DNA of 64,000 nt from Brucellaceae bacterium. Lineage in GTDB: Bacteria; Pseudomonadota; Alphaproteobacteria; Rhizobiales; Rhizobiaceae. Shown piece after piece: positions 41,034 through 50,809 of this stretch. Both the position numbers and the translations under genes were made by a program. The stretch's first letter is position 1. Every line of letters begins with the position of its first letter. Below the pieces are notes generated by a model. The model worked only from the letters and a program-made list of their open reading frames with translations. It made no database searches and was not told the DNA's origin. Location: positions 91,429 through 155,428 of the forward strand of contig JACKJW010000004.1 in NCBI GenBank assembly GCA_020637755.1, read 5' to 3'.

Positions 41034-42194
41034 TCACCGCCCGATCATGTGACGGGCGACGATCATGCGCATGATTTCGTTGGTGCCTTCAAGAATCTGG
41101 TGGACGCGCAGGTCGCGCACCAGCTTCTCCATGCCGTAGTCGTGCAGGTATCCGTAGCCACCATGGATCTGCAAGGCGTCATTGGCGATCTGGAAGCCTG
41201 CGTCGGTGACGAAACGCTTGGCCATGGCCGACCATTTCGACGCATCAGGCGTCTTGCGGTCAAGGCGTGACGCGGCGGAATAAAGCAGTTGCCGGGCCGC
41301 GAACAGTTCGATTTCCATGTCGGCCAGCTTGAACTGGAGCGCCTGGAACTGGCTGATGGCCTTGCCGAAGGCCTTGCGCTCACCGGCATATTGCACGGCC
41401 TTGGCGACTGCCGACGATGCGCCGCCGAGTGAACAGGCGGCAATGTTGAGGCGGCCACCATCCAGGCCAGCCATGGCGATCTTGAAGCCCATGCCCTCGT
41501 CATTGACGATGTTCTCGGCCGGGACGCGGCAATCATCGAAGATCACCTGGGCGGTCGGCTGCATGTGCCAGCCCATCTTGCTCTCCGGTGCGCCGAAGGA
41601 GAGGCCGGGCGTGTCCTTTTCCACCACGAATGTGGAGATGCCGCCGGGGCCATCATCGCCCGTGCGCGCCATCACAACATAGACATCGTTGGCGCCCGCG
41701 CCGGAAATGAACTGCTTGGTGCCGTTCAGCACGTAGTCGCTGCCATTGCCGCCGCTGCGTGTCGCGCGTGTTTTCAGCGCGGCGGCATCCGAGCCGGAGC
41801 CGGGTTCCGTGAGGCAGTAACCGGCCAGCAGCTCCATCGAGGTCAGGCGCGGGAGAAATTTGCTGCGCAGTTCGTCCGAGCCGAACCGGTCGATCATCCA
41901 GGCGGCCATGTTGTGGATGGAGATGAAGGAGGAGAAGGCCGGGCAGGCGGCTGCCAGCGCCTCGAACACCAGCACCGCGTCCAGGCGGGTCAGCGCCGAG
42001 CCGCCGACATCCTCGCGCACATAGATGCCGCCAAGGCCGAGCGGGCCGGTCTCGCGGATGACGTCGGCGGGAAAGTGGCGCGCCTTGTCCCATTCCAGCG
42101 CGTATGGCGCGACGCGGTCGGCCGCGAAGGCCTCGGCCATTTCCTGGATCGCGCGCTGATCCTCGTTCAGGTCGAACTGGTGTTCCATGCTCAT
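41034..42194 (-). CDS. Isobutyryl-CoA dehydrogenase-type acyl-CoA dehydrogenase
   Basis: The 386-residue protein is a complete acyl-CoA dehydrogenase: YCLTEPGSGSDAAALKTRA, FIVE-type flavin region around FVVEKDTPGLSFG, and the C-terminal GGYGYLHDYGMEKLVRDLRVHQILEGTNEIMR with the catalytic Glu in EGTNE. Pairing with mmsB points to isobutyryl-CoA (valine) rather than straight-chain substrates. GGGGAA precedes the ATG at 42194; the open frame upstream to 42281 lacks family sequence. Confidence 0.9.
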   Translation of the reverse strand: MSMEHQFDLNEDQRAIQEMAEAFAADRVAPYALEWDKARHFPADVIRETGPLGLGGIYVREDVGGSALTRLDAVLVFEALAAACPAFSSFISIHNMAAWMIDRFGSDELRSKFLPRLTSMELLAGYCLTEPGSGSDAAALKTRATRSGGNGSDYVLNGTKQFISGAGANDVYVVMARTGDDGPGGISTFVVEKDTPGLSFGAPESKMGWHMQPTAQVIFDDCRVPAENIVNDEGMGFKIAMAGLDGGRLNIAACSLGGASSAVAKAVQYAGERKAFGKAISQFQALQFKLADMEIELFAARQLLYSAASRLDRKTPDASKWSAMAKRFVTDAGFQIANDALQIHGGYGYLHDYGMEKLVRDLRVHQILEGTNEIMRMIVARHMIGR

Positions 42195-42307
42195 GGCGTT
42201 TCCCCGGCTTTTGATTGTTGGCTTCACCTTAAACCAGCACGGGGTGCACGCAATGCCGTCGAGGTGACTGCATGGGCGCACAACGGTTGTGCAAAAAAGT
42301 GGAATGA

Positions 42308-43093
42308 TCAGAAGCCGGCCAGCATGCGCCAGGGATTGCCGGGATCGGCCATGAGGCGGATGGCGAGCGCCGTGCAGGTGATGACGAGGAGCGGCTTGAT
42401 GATGCGGGCACCGCCGCGCATGGCGAGGCGGGCACCCAGCTGCGCACCGGAAAACTGGGCAGCACCCATCACAAGGCCCGCCTTCCAGGCAACCACGCCA
42501 AAGGTGGCGAAGGCGGCAAAGCCGCCGAGATTGGAGGCGAAATTCAGGAGTTTGGTGTGAGCCGTCGCCTTCAGCACGCCGTAGCCTGCCAGTGTCACGA
42601 AGGCGAGCATGAAGAAGGAGCCGGTGCCGGGCCCGAAGACGCCGTCGTAGAGGCCGATCAGCGGCACCACGGTTAGAGTGAACAAGAAGGGGCTCATGCG
42701 GCGTGCCCGGTCCATGTCGTCAAGGGAGGGTTTGAAGGCGAAATGGAGGGCGATCGCCACCAGGAGCACAGGCAGCAGCGCCTTCAGCACCCATGCGGGA
42801 AGGATGGTGGCGAGCGCCGCGCCCAGCACCGCGCCGAGAAAGGCACCAAGCGCGGGCTTCCACTGCGTCAGCACATCCACATGGCCCTTGGCGGCATAGC
42901 TCAGCGTTGCCGAGCCGGAACCGAACAGGCTTTGCAGCTTGTTGGTGCCGAGCGCCACGACGGGATCGAAGCCCGCAACCAGCAGGGCGGGCACAGTGAT
43001 TAGGCCACCGCCCCCGGCAATTGCATCGATGAAGCCTGCCACGAAGGCGGCGGCCGCAAGCAGCAGGACAAGGTCGAGCGTCAGGTCGATCAT
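42308..43093 (-). CDS. TauE/SafE family membrane permease
   Basis: The 261-residue protein has about eight membrane helices and the family motif GFIDAIAGGGGLITVPALL near the N-terminus, repeated in weaker form as GLYDGVFGPGTGSFFMLAFV halfway, the inverted-repeat hallmark of TauE/SafE. Members export or import sulfonates, sulfite and other small organic anions. The ATG at 43093 begins the first helix. It is divergent from the TerB-like gene; the substrate is unknown. Confidence 0.88.
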   Translation of the reverse strand: MIDLTLDLVLLLAAAAFVAGFIDAIAGGGGLITVPALLVAGFDPVVALGTNKLQSLFGSGSATLSYAAKGHVDVLTQWKPALGAFLGAVLGAALATILPAWVLKALLPVLLVAIALHFAFKPSLDDMDRARRMSPFLFTLTVVPLIGLYDGVFGPGTGSFFMLAFVTLAGYGVLKATAHTKLLNFASNLGGFAAFATFGVVAWKAGLVMGAAQFSGAQLGARLAMRGGARIIKPLLVITCTALAIRLMADPGNPWRMLAGF

Positions 43094-43194
43094 GGCGTCA
43101 TCCGGTTGACGGGCCGCTTTGCCTGAGCGTGCACCGCTTGCGCAAGGGAAATTTGCCGTTACCATCGCGGATGGCCGATAGCATGGAGGGGTCG

Positions 43195-43617
43195 ATGCTT
43201 GAATCGTTCGTGGCAAGATTGCGCGATTTGTTCGACGTGGATGAAAGCGTGGAGCGGGTGGTGCATGATCCCGCGCTGACGGCAGAATTGCTGCTGCTGT
43301 TCCGCGTGGTGCTGGCCGACGGCAAGGTCGAGCAGGTGGAACTGGATGCCATCAAGCGCATCGCGCACGAGGCCTTCGGCATCGGCCCGGTCTCCTTTTC
43401 CAAGGTCGTGCGCTACCTCCAGGATTTCGGCTACGAGACCTCGGCGCGGCAGGCCGCCGACATCTTCCGCGCGCTGCCCTTCGAGCGCAAGGCCTCGCTG
43501 GTCCGCCACATGGAAGAGATCGCGCGCGCCGACAACAATCTCGATGAGCGCGAGGCAGCGCTGATCCGCCGCACCATCGCGCTGCTCAACGAGGATCCGC
43601 CCACCGGCAAGGGCTGA
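43195..43617 (+). CDS. TerB-like (DUF533-type) helical protein
   Basis: The 140-residue protein has the TerB helical pattern with paired acidic segments (LLFRVVLADGKVEQVELDAIKRIAHEAFG and MEEIARADNNLDEREAALIRRTIALL), each resembling the metal-binding D-G/N-x-ExE half-sites. GGAGGGG precedes the ATG at 43195, chosen over four upstream in-frame starts. Many TerB-fold proteins have no known role in tellurite resistance. It stands alone, with its stop 8 bp from the convergent ABC ATPase stop. Confidence 0.82.
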   Translation: MLESFVARLRDLFDVDESVERVVHDPALTAELLLLFRVVLADGKVEQVELDAIKRIAHEAFGIGPVSFSKVVRYLQDFGYETSARQAADIFRALPFERKASLVRHMEEIARADNNLDEREAALIRRTIALLNEDPPTGKG

Positions 43618-43625
43618 TGTGCCGC

Positions 43626-45275
43626 TCAGTCCCGTTGCCGTGACAGCCGCCGCTGGATTGCCTTGCCAAGGTCCGGCGTGGCGGCAACAAGCGCACGCGT
43701 TGCCGCGTCCTTCGGGCTGTCGAGCACGTCATCGGTGCGCCCGCGCTCCACGATCCGCCCTTCATGCATCACCAGCACGTCATCCGTGATGGCGCGGGCG
43801 ACATGGAGGTCATGGGTGATGAACAGGTAAGCAAGGTTCAGCCTGCCGTTCAGTTCGGCGAAAAGATCGAGAACCTGCGCGCGGATGGAGACGTCGAGGG
43901 CAGAAACCGGTTCGTCGGCGACGATCAGTTCCGGGTGTGTGATGATGGCGCGGGCAATGGAGATGCGCTGGCGCTGGCCACCGGAAAATTCGTGCGGATA
44001 GCGGTCCATCGCATCGGCCGGCATGCCGACATCGGCCAGCGCCTGCGCCACGCGCTCACGCGTTTCAGCGGACGAGGGCTTGTCATCCAGCAGGTGCAGC
44101 GGCTCGGCGACAAGGCGGCGCACCTTGTGGCGCGGGTTGAAGGAGCCGTAGGGGTCCTGAAAGACGACCTGCATGCGCCGCCGCAGGGGGCGCAGCGCAT
44201 CCTCATCCAGATGGGCCAGGTCCTCGCCGTCGAGACGGATCGCGCCGCCGGTTGGTCTGTCGAGCGCTAGGATCATGCGCGCCAGCGTGGATTTTCCGCA
44301 GCCCGAGCGCCCGACCAGCGCGACGGAATGGCCGGGCTGCATGGTGAAGCTGACGCCATCAACGGCGCGGAACGGCTGCGGCCTTGCGAAAAGCGATGTG
44401 CGTCGGCCCGGATAATCCTTGGTGACATTTTCCACCGAGAGGAGGGGGGTGGCGTCCGGCCCTGCACCGGGACGCAAGGACGCAATCGGCCGGGCCGGCA
44501 CATGCATCGAGGCTTCCGCCAGCTGGCGCGTGTAGGGATGGCGCTGGTGCTTCAGCGTGGATGCCGTCTCGCCCTGCTCCATCACTTCGCCCGCACGCAG
44601 GATGGTGATGTGGTCGGCCATGTCGGTGACCACGGCGAGATCATGGCTGATGAGCAGCAGGCCCATGGCGTTCTCGCGAACCAACTCGCGCAACAGGTCG
44701 AGGATTTGCGCCTGAAGCACCACATCCAGCGCGGTGGTCGGTTCATCGGCGATCAGCAGGCGCGGTTTCAGTGCGCAGGCAATGGCGATGACGACGCGCT
44801 GGCGCTGGCCGCCGGAGAGTTCATGGGGATAGCGTGACAGCGGAAAGCGGCTTTCGGGCAGGCCGACACGGTCGAGGATGGCGCGGGTTCTTTCAAGCGC
44901 TTCGGCGCGCGGGCAGCCGGTGTGCCAGCGGATGCCTTCGGCCACCTGTTCGCCGATGGTCTTGACCGGGTTCAGTGCGGTCATCGGTTCCTGGAACACC
45001 ATGCCGATGTCGTCGCCGCGCAGCGCGCACATCTCGTCTTCGCTGCGGGTCAGGATGTCTGTTCCGTCAAACTGGATCGTGCCGGAGGTGACGGCGGAAT
45101 GGGGCAGCAATTGCATGATCGAGAGAGCCGTCATCGATTTGCCCGAGCCGCTTTCGCCGACCAGCCCCATCACTTCGCCGGGCCGCATGGCGAAGCTGAT
45201 GTCTTTCAGAATGGGCCTTCCGCCGATCGACAGCGACAGGTTCCTGACGTCCAGAAGGGTGCCGCGATCCGTCAT
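43626..45275 (-). CDS. Dual-domain ABC transporter ATPase, peptide/nickel type
   Basis: The 549-residue protein has two complete ATPase halves. The first has GESGSGKSM, LSGGQRQRVVIAIA and LLIADEPTTALD; the second has GRSGCGKST, FSGGQRQRISIARA and LIVADEPVSALD. Each half ends with the oligopeptide-transporter segment. It corresponds to a DppD-DppF fusion, as in GsiA. Its start codon overlaps the upstream permease stop by one base (TGATG), so the importer genes are tightly coupled. It is the last gene of the operon. Confidence 0.93.
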   Translation of the reverse strand: MTDRGTLLDVRNLSLSIGGRPILKDISFAMRPGEVMGLVGESGSGKSMTALSIMQLLPHSAVTSGTIQFDGTDILTRSEDEMCALRGDDIGMVFQEPMTALNPVKTIGEQVAEGIRWHTGCPRAEALERTRAILDRVGLPESRFPLSRYPHELSGGQRQRVVIAIACALKPRLLIADEPTTALDVVLQAQILDLLRELVRENAMGLLLISHDLAVVTDMADHITILRAGEVMEQGETASTLKHQRHPYTRQLAEASMHVPARPIASLRPGAGPDATPLLSVENVTKDYPGRRTSLFARPQPFRAVDGVSFTMQPGHSVALVGRSGCGKSTLARMILALDRPTGGAIRLDGEDLAHLDEDALRPLRRRMQVVFQDPYGSFNPRHKVRRLVAEPLHLLDDKPSSAETRERVAQALADVGMPADAMDRYPHEFSGGQRQRISIARAIITHPELIVADEPVSALDVSIRAQVLDLFAELNGRLNLAYLFITHDLHVARAITDDVLVMHEGRIVERGRTDDVLDSPKDAATRALVAATPDLGKAIQRRLSRQRD

Positions 45276-46147
45276 CAGCGTTCGCGCCGCAGTTTCGGGT
45301 CGAGCACGTCGCGCAAGCCATCGCCGAGAAGGTTCAGCCCCAACACGGTGATCACGATGGCGAGGCCCGGAAACAGCGTCAGATGCGGCGCGATCACCAT
45401 GCGGGTCTGGGCATCGAACAGCATGCGGCCCCAGCTCGGCATGGGCGGCTGGGCGCCGAAGCCGACATAGGAGAGCGCTGCCTCGGCCAAGATGCCGAGC
45501 GCGAACTGGATGGTGCCCTGCACGAGCAACATGCTCATGATGTTGGGCAGGATGTGCTCCATTGTGATCTGGCGGGCATTCTTGCCGCAGGTGCGCGCTG
45601 CCAGCACATATTCGCGCGGCCAGATGGAGAGCGCACCCGCGCGGGCCACGCGGGCAAAGACGGGAATGTTGAAAATGCCGATGGCAATGATCGCATTGAC
45701 GGCACCAGGGCCGAAGACAGCGGTGATCATGACGGCGGAAAGCAGGGAGGGGAAGGCGAAGACGACATCCTGCGCGCGCATCAGCACCTCGTCCACCCAG
45801 CCGCCGCGCGCCGCCGCCCAGCAGCCGAGCGGCACGCCAAGGCCAATGCCGATGGCAACGGCGACAAAGGCAACGGCGATGGAATTGCGCGCACCGACCA
45901 TGATCATGGAGAAGATGTCGCGGCCGAAATGGTCGGTGCCGAACCAGTAGGCGGCCGACGGCGGCTGCATGCGGTTGGTGACCGGCAGGTAGGCCACGTC
46001 ATAAGGCGTCCAGACGAAGGAGACGAGCGCCATGAGAGTGATCAGCGCGGTGATTGCGGCGCCGATCCTGAAGGAGCGGTTGGCGAAGGCCTTGGCAAGG
46101 AGCGCGCGCAGGCTTTCCGTCTCGTCCGCGATCACGCCGTCCGTCAT
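45275..46147 (-). CDS. Peptide-type ABC transporter permease, DppC-like
   Basis: The 290-residue protein has an N-terminal cytoplasmic segment and six membrane helices, with FGTDHFGRDIFSMIMVGARNSI, the standard start of DppC/OppC permeases. The ATPase-coupling loop is YVLAARTCGKNARQITMEHILPNIMSMLLV. It overlaps the DppB-like gene by 4 bp upstream and the ATPase gene by 1 bp downstream. Together with the binding protein this makes a complete importer for peptides or similar solutes. Confidence 0.93.
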   Translation of the reverse strand: MTDGVIADETESLRALLAKAFANRSFRIGAAITALITLMALVSFVWTPYDVAYLPVTNRMQPPSAAYWFGTDHFGRDIFSMIMVGARNSIAVAFVAVAIGIGLGVPLGCWAAARGGWVDEVLMRAQDVVFAFPSLLSAVMITAVFGPGAVNAIIAIGIFNIPVFARVARAGALSIWPREYVLAARTCGKNARQITMEHILPNIMSMLLVQGTIQFALGILAEAALSYVGFGAQPPMPSWGRMLFDAQTRMVIAPHLTLFPGLAIVITVLGLNLLGDGLRDVLDPKLRRER

Positions 46148-47091
46148 TGCCGTGTCCTCAGGCGCGGGTCGACCGCGGCATAGGAAAGGTCAACCAGCAC
46201 GTTGATGGCGATGATGGCGGCGACCAGAAGCATGATGACCGACTGCACGACAATCAGGTCGCGCTGGGAAATGGCCTGGAAGAGCAGGCGGCCGAGGCCG
46301 GGCAGGTAGAACACGTTTTCGATGATGATGGTGCCGGCCAGCAGGAAGGCGAATTGGAGGCCCAAAATGGTCAGCACCGGGATCATGGCATTGCGCAGTG
46401 CATGGCGCCACAGCACGGTGGAGCGCGGCAGGCCCTTGGCGCGCGCGGTGCGGATGTAGTCTTCGCCGAGCACCTCCACCAACGCCGAACGGGTGACGCG
46501 TGCCAGGATGGCGGCCTGCGGCAGGGCCAGTGCAACGGAGGGAAGGATCAGCGCCTTCAGGCCCGGCCAGACGCCTGCCTTCCAGCCAGGAAAACCACCG
46601 GCAGGCACAAGGCGCAGCCAGACGGCGAAGAGGTAGATCAGGATGAGGGCGAGCCAGAAATTCGGCACGGCGACACCCACCTGAGCCGCCCCCATGGACA
46701 GGGTGTCGCCCATTCGTCCGCGCCTTGCAGCCGCGAATAGCCCGACAGGAATGGCGATGGCCGCCGACAGAGCGAGTGAGATCAGCGCCAGCGGCAACGA
46801 GACGACGAGGCGTTCAGCCACGAGGTCGATGACGGGCACGGAATAGGTGTAGGATTTTCCGAAGTTTCCGGAAGCGAAATCCGTGAGCCAGCCAAAATAG
46901 CGCGTCAACGGCGGCAGGTTCAGGCCCATCTGTTCGCGCAGGGCCGCCACCGCATCCTCGGAGGCGTTCATGCCCAGCATCAGGCGCGCGGGATCGCCGG
47001 GCACCACCTGCATGACCGCGAAGACGACCAGCGAGGCGAAAAGGAGCGTCGCCGCGCCGATCAGCAGGCGCTTGAGGAAGTAGCGGATCAT
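46144..47091 (-). CDS. Peptide-type ABC transporter permease, DppB-like
   Basis: The 315-residue protein begins MIRYFLKRLLIGAATLLFASLVVF and contains MQVVPGDPARLMLG, as DppB/OppB proteins do, then six membrane helices and the coupling loop YIRTARAKGLPRSTVLWRHALRNAMIPVL. Spacing to the upstream binding-protein gene is 46 bp. It overlaps the DppC-like gene by 4 bp. Confidence 0.93.
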   Translation of the reverse strand: MIRYFLKRLLIGAATLLFASLVVFAVMQVVPGDPARLMLGMNASEDAVAALREQMGLNLPPLTRYFGWLTDFASGNFGKSYTYSVPVIDLVAERLVVSLPLALISLALSAAIAIPVGLFAAARRGRMGDTLSMGAAQVGVAVPNFWLALILIYLFAVWLRLVPAGGFPGWKAGVWPGLKALILPSVALALPQAAILARVTRSALVEVLGEDYIRTARAKGLPRSTVLWRHALRNAMIPVLTILGLQFAFLLAGTIIIENVFYLPGLGRLLFQAISQRDLIVVQSVIMLLVAAIIAINVLVDLSYAAVDPRLRTRQ

Positions 47092-47137
47092 GACGGTCTC
47101 CCCATGTCACAGGGGAGACCGCAGGGTTGTTCCGGGC

Positions 47138-48628
47138 TCACTCGGTCCACTTCACCTTGGTCAGGTCGTTGGCCTGGATCGGCGAGTTCTCCCACAGGCC
47201 CTCGATCCTGGCGTCCCAGACACCGGCTTTCGGCAGCTCGAACAGGAAGCCGTTGACGGCATCCTTCGCCAGGATTTCCTGCGCCTGCTTGTAGAGCGCG
47301 TTGCGCTTTTCCTGATCGGCTTCTGTGTCGAGCGCCGCGATCACCTTGTCGAAGTCCGGATTGTCGTACTGGAAGTAATAGTCCTTGCGGGCATAGATGT
47401 CGATGTCGTTCGGCTCCGTGTGGGAGACGATCGTCAGGTCGTAGTCCTTGCCCTTGAAGACCTGCTCCAGCCATTGCGGCCATTCCACCTGGATGATTTC
47501 CAGGTCGATGCCGATCTCGCGCAACTGCGAGGCAATCACAGGGCCGCCGTCGCGAGCATAGGGTGCGGGCGGCAGCTTCAGCGTGGCCTTGAAGCCGTTT
47601 TCGTGGCCAGCCTCCTTCAGCAGTTCCTTTGCCTTTGCAATATCGTGCGGATAGGTGCCGGTCAGGTCCTCATAGGCGGCGTTGGCAGGTGAGAAATGCG
47701 AACCGATGGGCACGCCGTTGCCGGACGATGCGGCCTGGATGATGGCCGCACGGTCGAGCGTGTGGGCGATGGCCTGACGGACGCGGAGGTCGTCGAATGG
47801 CGGCTTCTTGTTGTTGGTCGACAGGATCGTCTCGCCCTCGGTTGCGCCGATCACCACCTTGAAGCGCGGATCGGCCTCGACCTGTGGCAGCGCGTCGCCG
47901 GCAGGAAACTGGGGGAAGGCCTGCACATCACCGGATAGCAGGGCGGGAACGGCGGCGGCGGCATCGGGCACGATGCGGAATTCGGCCTTGTCGAGCACCA
48001 CCGGCTCACCCCAGTAGGCGTCATTCCTGACGATGGAGATTGCGGAACCCTTGGCCCAGTTTCCGAACTTGAACGGGCCGGTGCCGACGGGCTTTTCCTT
48101 GTTGGTCTCAGCCGATTCCGGCGCCACGATCACGGCGTCGCCCCAGCCCATGTTGTAGAGGAAGGAGCCCTGCGGGTTCTTCAGGGTCACCTTCACGGTT
48201 GCCGGATCGACGGCCTCGACGGTGTCGATGGCGGCAAACAGGCCCTTCTGTGCGTTGGTGGAATTTTCGGCACGCGCGCGGTCCAGCGAGAAGACGACGT
48301 CGGTTGCCTCGAAATCGGTGCCGTCATGGAATTTCGCGCCGGTGCGCAGCTTGAAAGTGTAGGTCTTGCCGTCTTCCGAAACGTCCCAGCTTTCGGCCAG
48401 TGCCGGGAGCACCTCGCCATTGGCGCCGATACGGGTCAGGCCCTCGAAGACATTGGCATAAACCACCTCGTCAATGGCCGCAGCAGCACCGGCGGTCGGG
48501 TCCAGATGCGGCGGTTCCAGAACGATGCCGAGCACGAGATCGCTGCGGGCGGCATAGGCCGATGTGCTGGCTGCGAGAGCCAGAAGGCCGGCTGCGGCGA
48601 TGGTCAACTTCCTGACGGAGCGGTTCAT
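47138..48628 (-). CDS. Peptide-type ABC transporter substrate-binding protein (SBP_bac_5)
   Basis: The 496-residue protein has a Sec signal peptide (KLTIAAAGLLALAASTSAYA) and the family-5 binding fold, with LAESWDVSEDGKTYTFKLRTGAKFHDGT and the later EVEWPQWLEQVFKGKDYDL-like segment. It delivers solutes to the DppBC-like permease. The gene upstream encodes an ArgE/DapE-family deacylase on the same strand, which hints at N-acyl amino acids or peptides as cargo, but this is inference. Confidence 0.9.
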   Translation of the reverse strand: MNRSVRKLTIAAAGLLALAASTSAYAARSDLVLGIVLEPPHLDPTAGAAAAIDEVVYANVFEGLTRIGANGEVLPALAESWDVSEDGKTYTFKLRTGAKFHDGTDFEATDVVFSLDRARAENSTNAQKGLFAAIDTVEAVDPATVKVTLKNPQGSFLYNMGWGDAVIVAPESAETNKEKPVGTGPFKFGNWAKGSAISIVRNDAYWGEPVVLDKAEFRIVPDAAAAVPALLSGDVQAFPQFPAGDALPQVEADPRFKVVIGATEGETILSTNNKKPPFDDLRVRQAIAHTLDRAAIIQAASSGNGVPIGSHFSPANAAYEDLTGTYPHDIAKAKELLKEAGHENGFKATLKLPPAPYARDGGPVIASQLREIGIDLEIIQVEWPQWLEQVFKGKDYDLTIVSHTEPNDIDIYARKDYYFQYDNPDFDKVIAALDTEADQEKRNALYKQAQEILAKDAVNGFLFELPKAGVWDARIEGLWENSPIQANDLTKVKWTE

Positions 48629-48732
48629 GTCTTTCTCCCCTTGGATGGCCCGCTTGTGGTGCGGGATTTGATGCAGTTAACCAGCAACGGCAGGCGCTGT
48701 CAGCAGCAAACCGGCCTTCGTGGCGGGCGCGC

Positions 48733-50007
48733 TCATGAGGACCTGCCGAAGAGAAGGCGGCGCAAGCCAATGGCCATGACGGTGGCCGATTCCACCATGT
48801 CCTCGATGCCCACCCACTCGTCGGGCTTGTGGGCCAGGTCGAGGATGCCGGGACCATAGGCGATGGCGTCATGCAGATGGCCGATGCGCGCCATGTGCTT
48901 CTGGTCATAGGTTCCGGGCGAGATCACGTAATCCGGTTCCTTGCCGAACACCTCGCGGATGGCTTGCGTGACTGCCTGCACCACCGGCGCGTCGCGTTCC
49001 GTCATCAGAGGCAGCACCTCCATGATGTCGCGGATGGAGAAATCGAATTTTGGCCGCTCGCGCTTCAGCCGCTCCAGGATCGAGATCACTTCCGATTTCA
49101 CCTGCGCGATATCTTCTTCCAGCAGGAAGCGGCGGTCGATGGTCAGGCGGCAGCGGTCGGGCACGTTGGGGGAGGGCAGGCCGGAATAGTCGTCAGTCTG
49201 GCCACCATGGATGGAATTGATGTTCATGGTTGAGCGGCGCGCGCCCTCCGGCACCACCGGCATGCGCGTCTGCTTGGTGTCGAGGGCGGGGAAGAGGTCC
49301 TGCTCGAAGGCCTCCAGCACCGCGCCCATGTGGCGCACGGCGCAATCGCCAAGGAAGGGCATGGAGCCATGGGCGATCTCGCCCCTGGTCTCGATCTCGG
49401 CCCACCAGACACCGCGATGGCCGAGGCAGATGCGGTCCTTGTTGAGCGGTTCCGGAATGATGACGTGATCGACGCGGGGGCTGGAAAAATAGCCCTTCCG
49501 TGCGAGGTAGGCTACGCCGCCAAACCCGCCGGATTCCTCGTCCACCGTGCCGGAAATCTCGATCGCACCGGGGAAATCCGGGTGAATTGAGAGGAACGCG
49601 TCCACCGCAACGATGGAGGCGGCAAGCCCGCCCTTCATGTCGCAGGCGCCACGGCCATAGACGCGGCCGTCCTTCACCACCCCCTCGAAGGGATCGACCG
49701 TCCAGCCGTTGCCGGCTTCCACCACATCGATGTGCGAATTGAAATGGACGGTGGGGCCGGGGCGGTCGCCCTCGCGCCGGGCGACGACATTGACGCGGGG
49801 ATATTGCTCGGTGTCGCCGGGGCTGCCCTCGGCGCGGATGTACTCCACGGCGAAGCCGCGGCTTTCCATTTGCCGGCCGACAAATTCGGCGCAGGGCCGG
49901 TAGGCCTCACCCGGCGGGTTGACGGTCGGAAAGCGGATGAGATCGCGGGTCAGGGCCACGAGATCATCGCGGCGGGCTTCCACGGCTTTGCGCAGGGCGT
50001 CGGTCAT
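48733..50007 (-). CDS. M20 peptidase/ArgE-DapE family deacylase
   Basis: The 424-residue protein has the M20 motifs VHFNSHIDVV (metal His), YGRGACDMKGGLAASI, GTVDEESGGFGG (catalytic Glu pair) and GTYDQKHMARIGH near the C-terminus. It hydrolyses an amide in N-acyl amino acids, succinyl-diaminopimelate-like compounds or peptides. The ATG at 50007 begins the conserved region; an alternative is at 50016. It is 104 bp upstream of the importer binding protein on the same strand, so transport and hydrolysis are probably linked. The exact substrate is not decidable. Confidence 0.88.
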   Translation of the reverse strand: MTDALRKAVEARRDDLVALTRDLIRFPTVNPPGEAYRPCAEFVGRQMESRGFAVEYIRAEGSPGDTEQYPRVNVVARREGDRPGPTVHFNSHIDVVEAGNGWTVDPFEGVVKDGRVYGRGACDMKGGLAASIVAVDAFLSIHPDFPGAIEISGTVDEESGGFGGVAYLARKGYFSSPRVDHVIIPEPLNKDRICLGHRGVWWAEIETRGEIAHGSMPFLGDCAVRHMGAVLEAFEQDLFPALDTKQTRMPVVPEGARRSTMNINSIHGGQTDDYSGLPSPNVPDRCRLTIDRRFLLEEDIAQVKSEVISILERLKRERPKFDFSIRDIMEVLPLMTERDAPVVQAVTQAIREVFGKEPDYVISPGTYDQKHMARIGHLHDAIAYGPGILDLAHKPDEWVGIEDMVESATVMAIGLRRLLFGRSS

Positions 50008-50255
50008 GGTGCGCATTTGAAGGCGCTTCGCCAGGCTTGGCAAGGGCTTGGCTCGGGGGTTAAGCTGGGTGCCCAATGCTGCCGCAGGGGGCTGCAAATG
50101 CCTTCGGAACGGGCAGGACGTTGTAAACGGGTAACCCTAACAAGCAAATCGAAGTTGAATCCGTCACAGATCACCGGATTGTGTAATGGATTTCACTGTC
50201 CGGTAAAATACTGTCACCTAATGTGATTGTGCCAGAAGCGAGAGGGATCAGAACC

Positions 50256-50687
50256 ATGAAAAAGCTTTTTGTGCCGCTGTTTGCGGCGCTCATGATGATG
50301 ATGGGCACCACGGCAGGAAGCCTTGCGGCCAGTCTTGTCGCCCATATCGACATTTCTTCCCAGACCATGACCGTGAAGAAGCACGGCTTTGTGGTTGGCA
50401 CGTGGAAGGTTTCGACGGCGCGCAGCGGATACCATACGCCGCGCGGCACCTACCGGCCGACCCGCATGCACACCATGTGGCATTCGCGCAAATACGACAT
50501 GTCGCCGATGCCCTATTCGATCTTCTTCCGCGGCGGCTATGCCATTCACGGAACCGGTTCGGTGAAGGCGCTCGGCCGTCCGGCATCGCATGGCTGCGTG
50601 CGCCTGCATCCTGCCAACGCGCGCGAGCTGTTCTCGATGGTGAAGCAGGTCGGTGCGCAGAACACGCGGATCATCATTTCCAACTGA
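50256..50687 (+). CDS. L,D-transpeptidase, YkuD family
   Basis: The 143-residue protein has a signal peptide (KKLFVPLFAALMMMMGTTAGSLAA) and a compact YkuD domain whose catalytic motif is complete (YAIHGTGSVKALGRPASHGCVRL). It cross-links peptidoglycan or attaches proteins to it in the periplasm. AGAGGGA lies about nine bases before the ATG at 50256. It is short because it lacks a LysM or other cell-wall-binding domain. The gene stands alone. Confidence 0.92.
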   Translation: MKKLFVPLFAALMMMMGTTAGSLAASLVAHIDISSQTMTVKKHGFVVGTWKVSTARSGYHTPRGTYRPTRMHTMWHSRKYDMSPMPYSIFFRGGYAIHGTGSVKALGRPASHGCVRLHPANARELFSMVKQVGAQNTRIIISN

Positions 50688-50809
50688 CGGAACGGCGGCA
50701 CGCCTTCGCTGCTGCTGTTTCATGTCCCATGTGGGCTCAAGGCCGCGCGCCGCTGCTCGTGCCGCGCGGCCTTTGACTTTTTCCGCAGTGTGTTCGCATT
50801 GCCGGCGGC

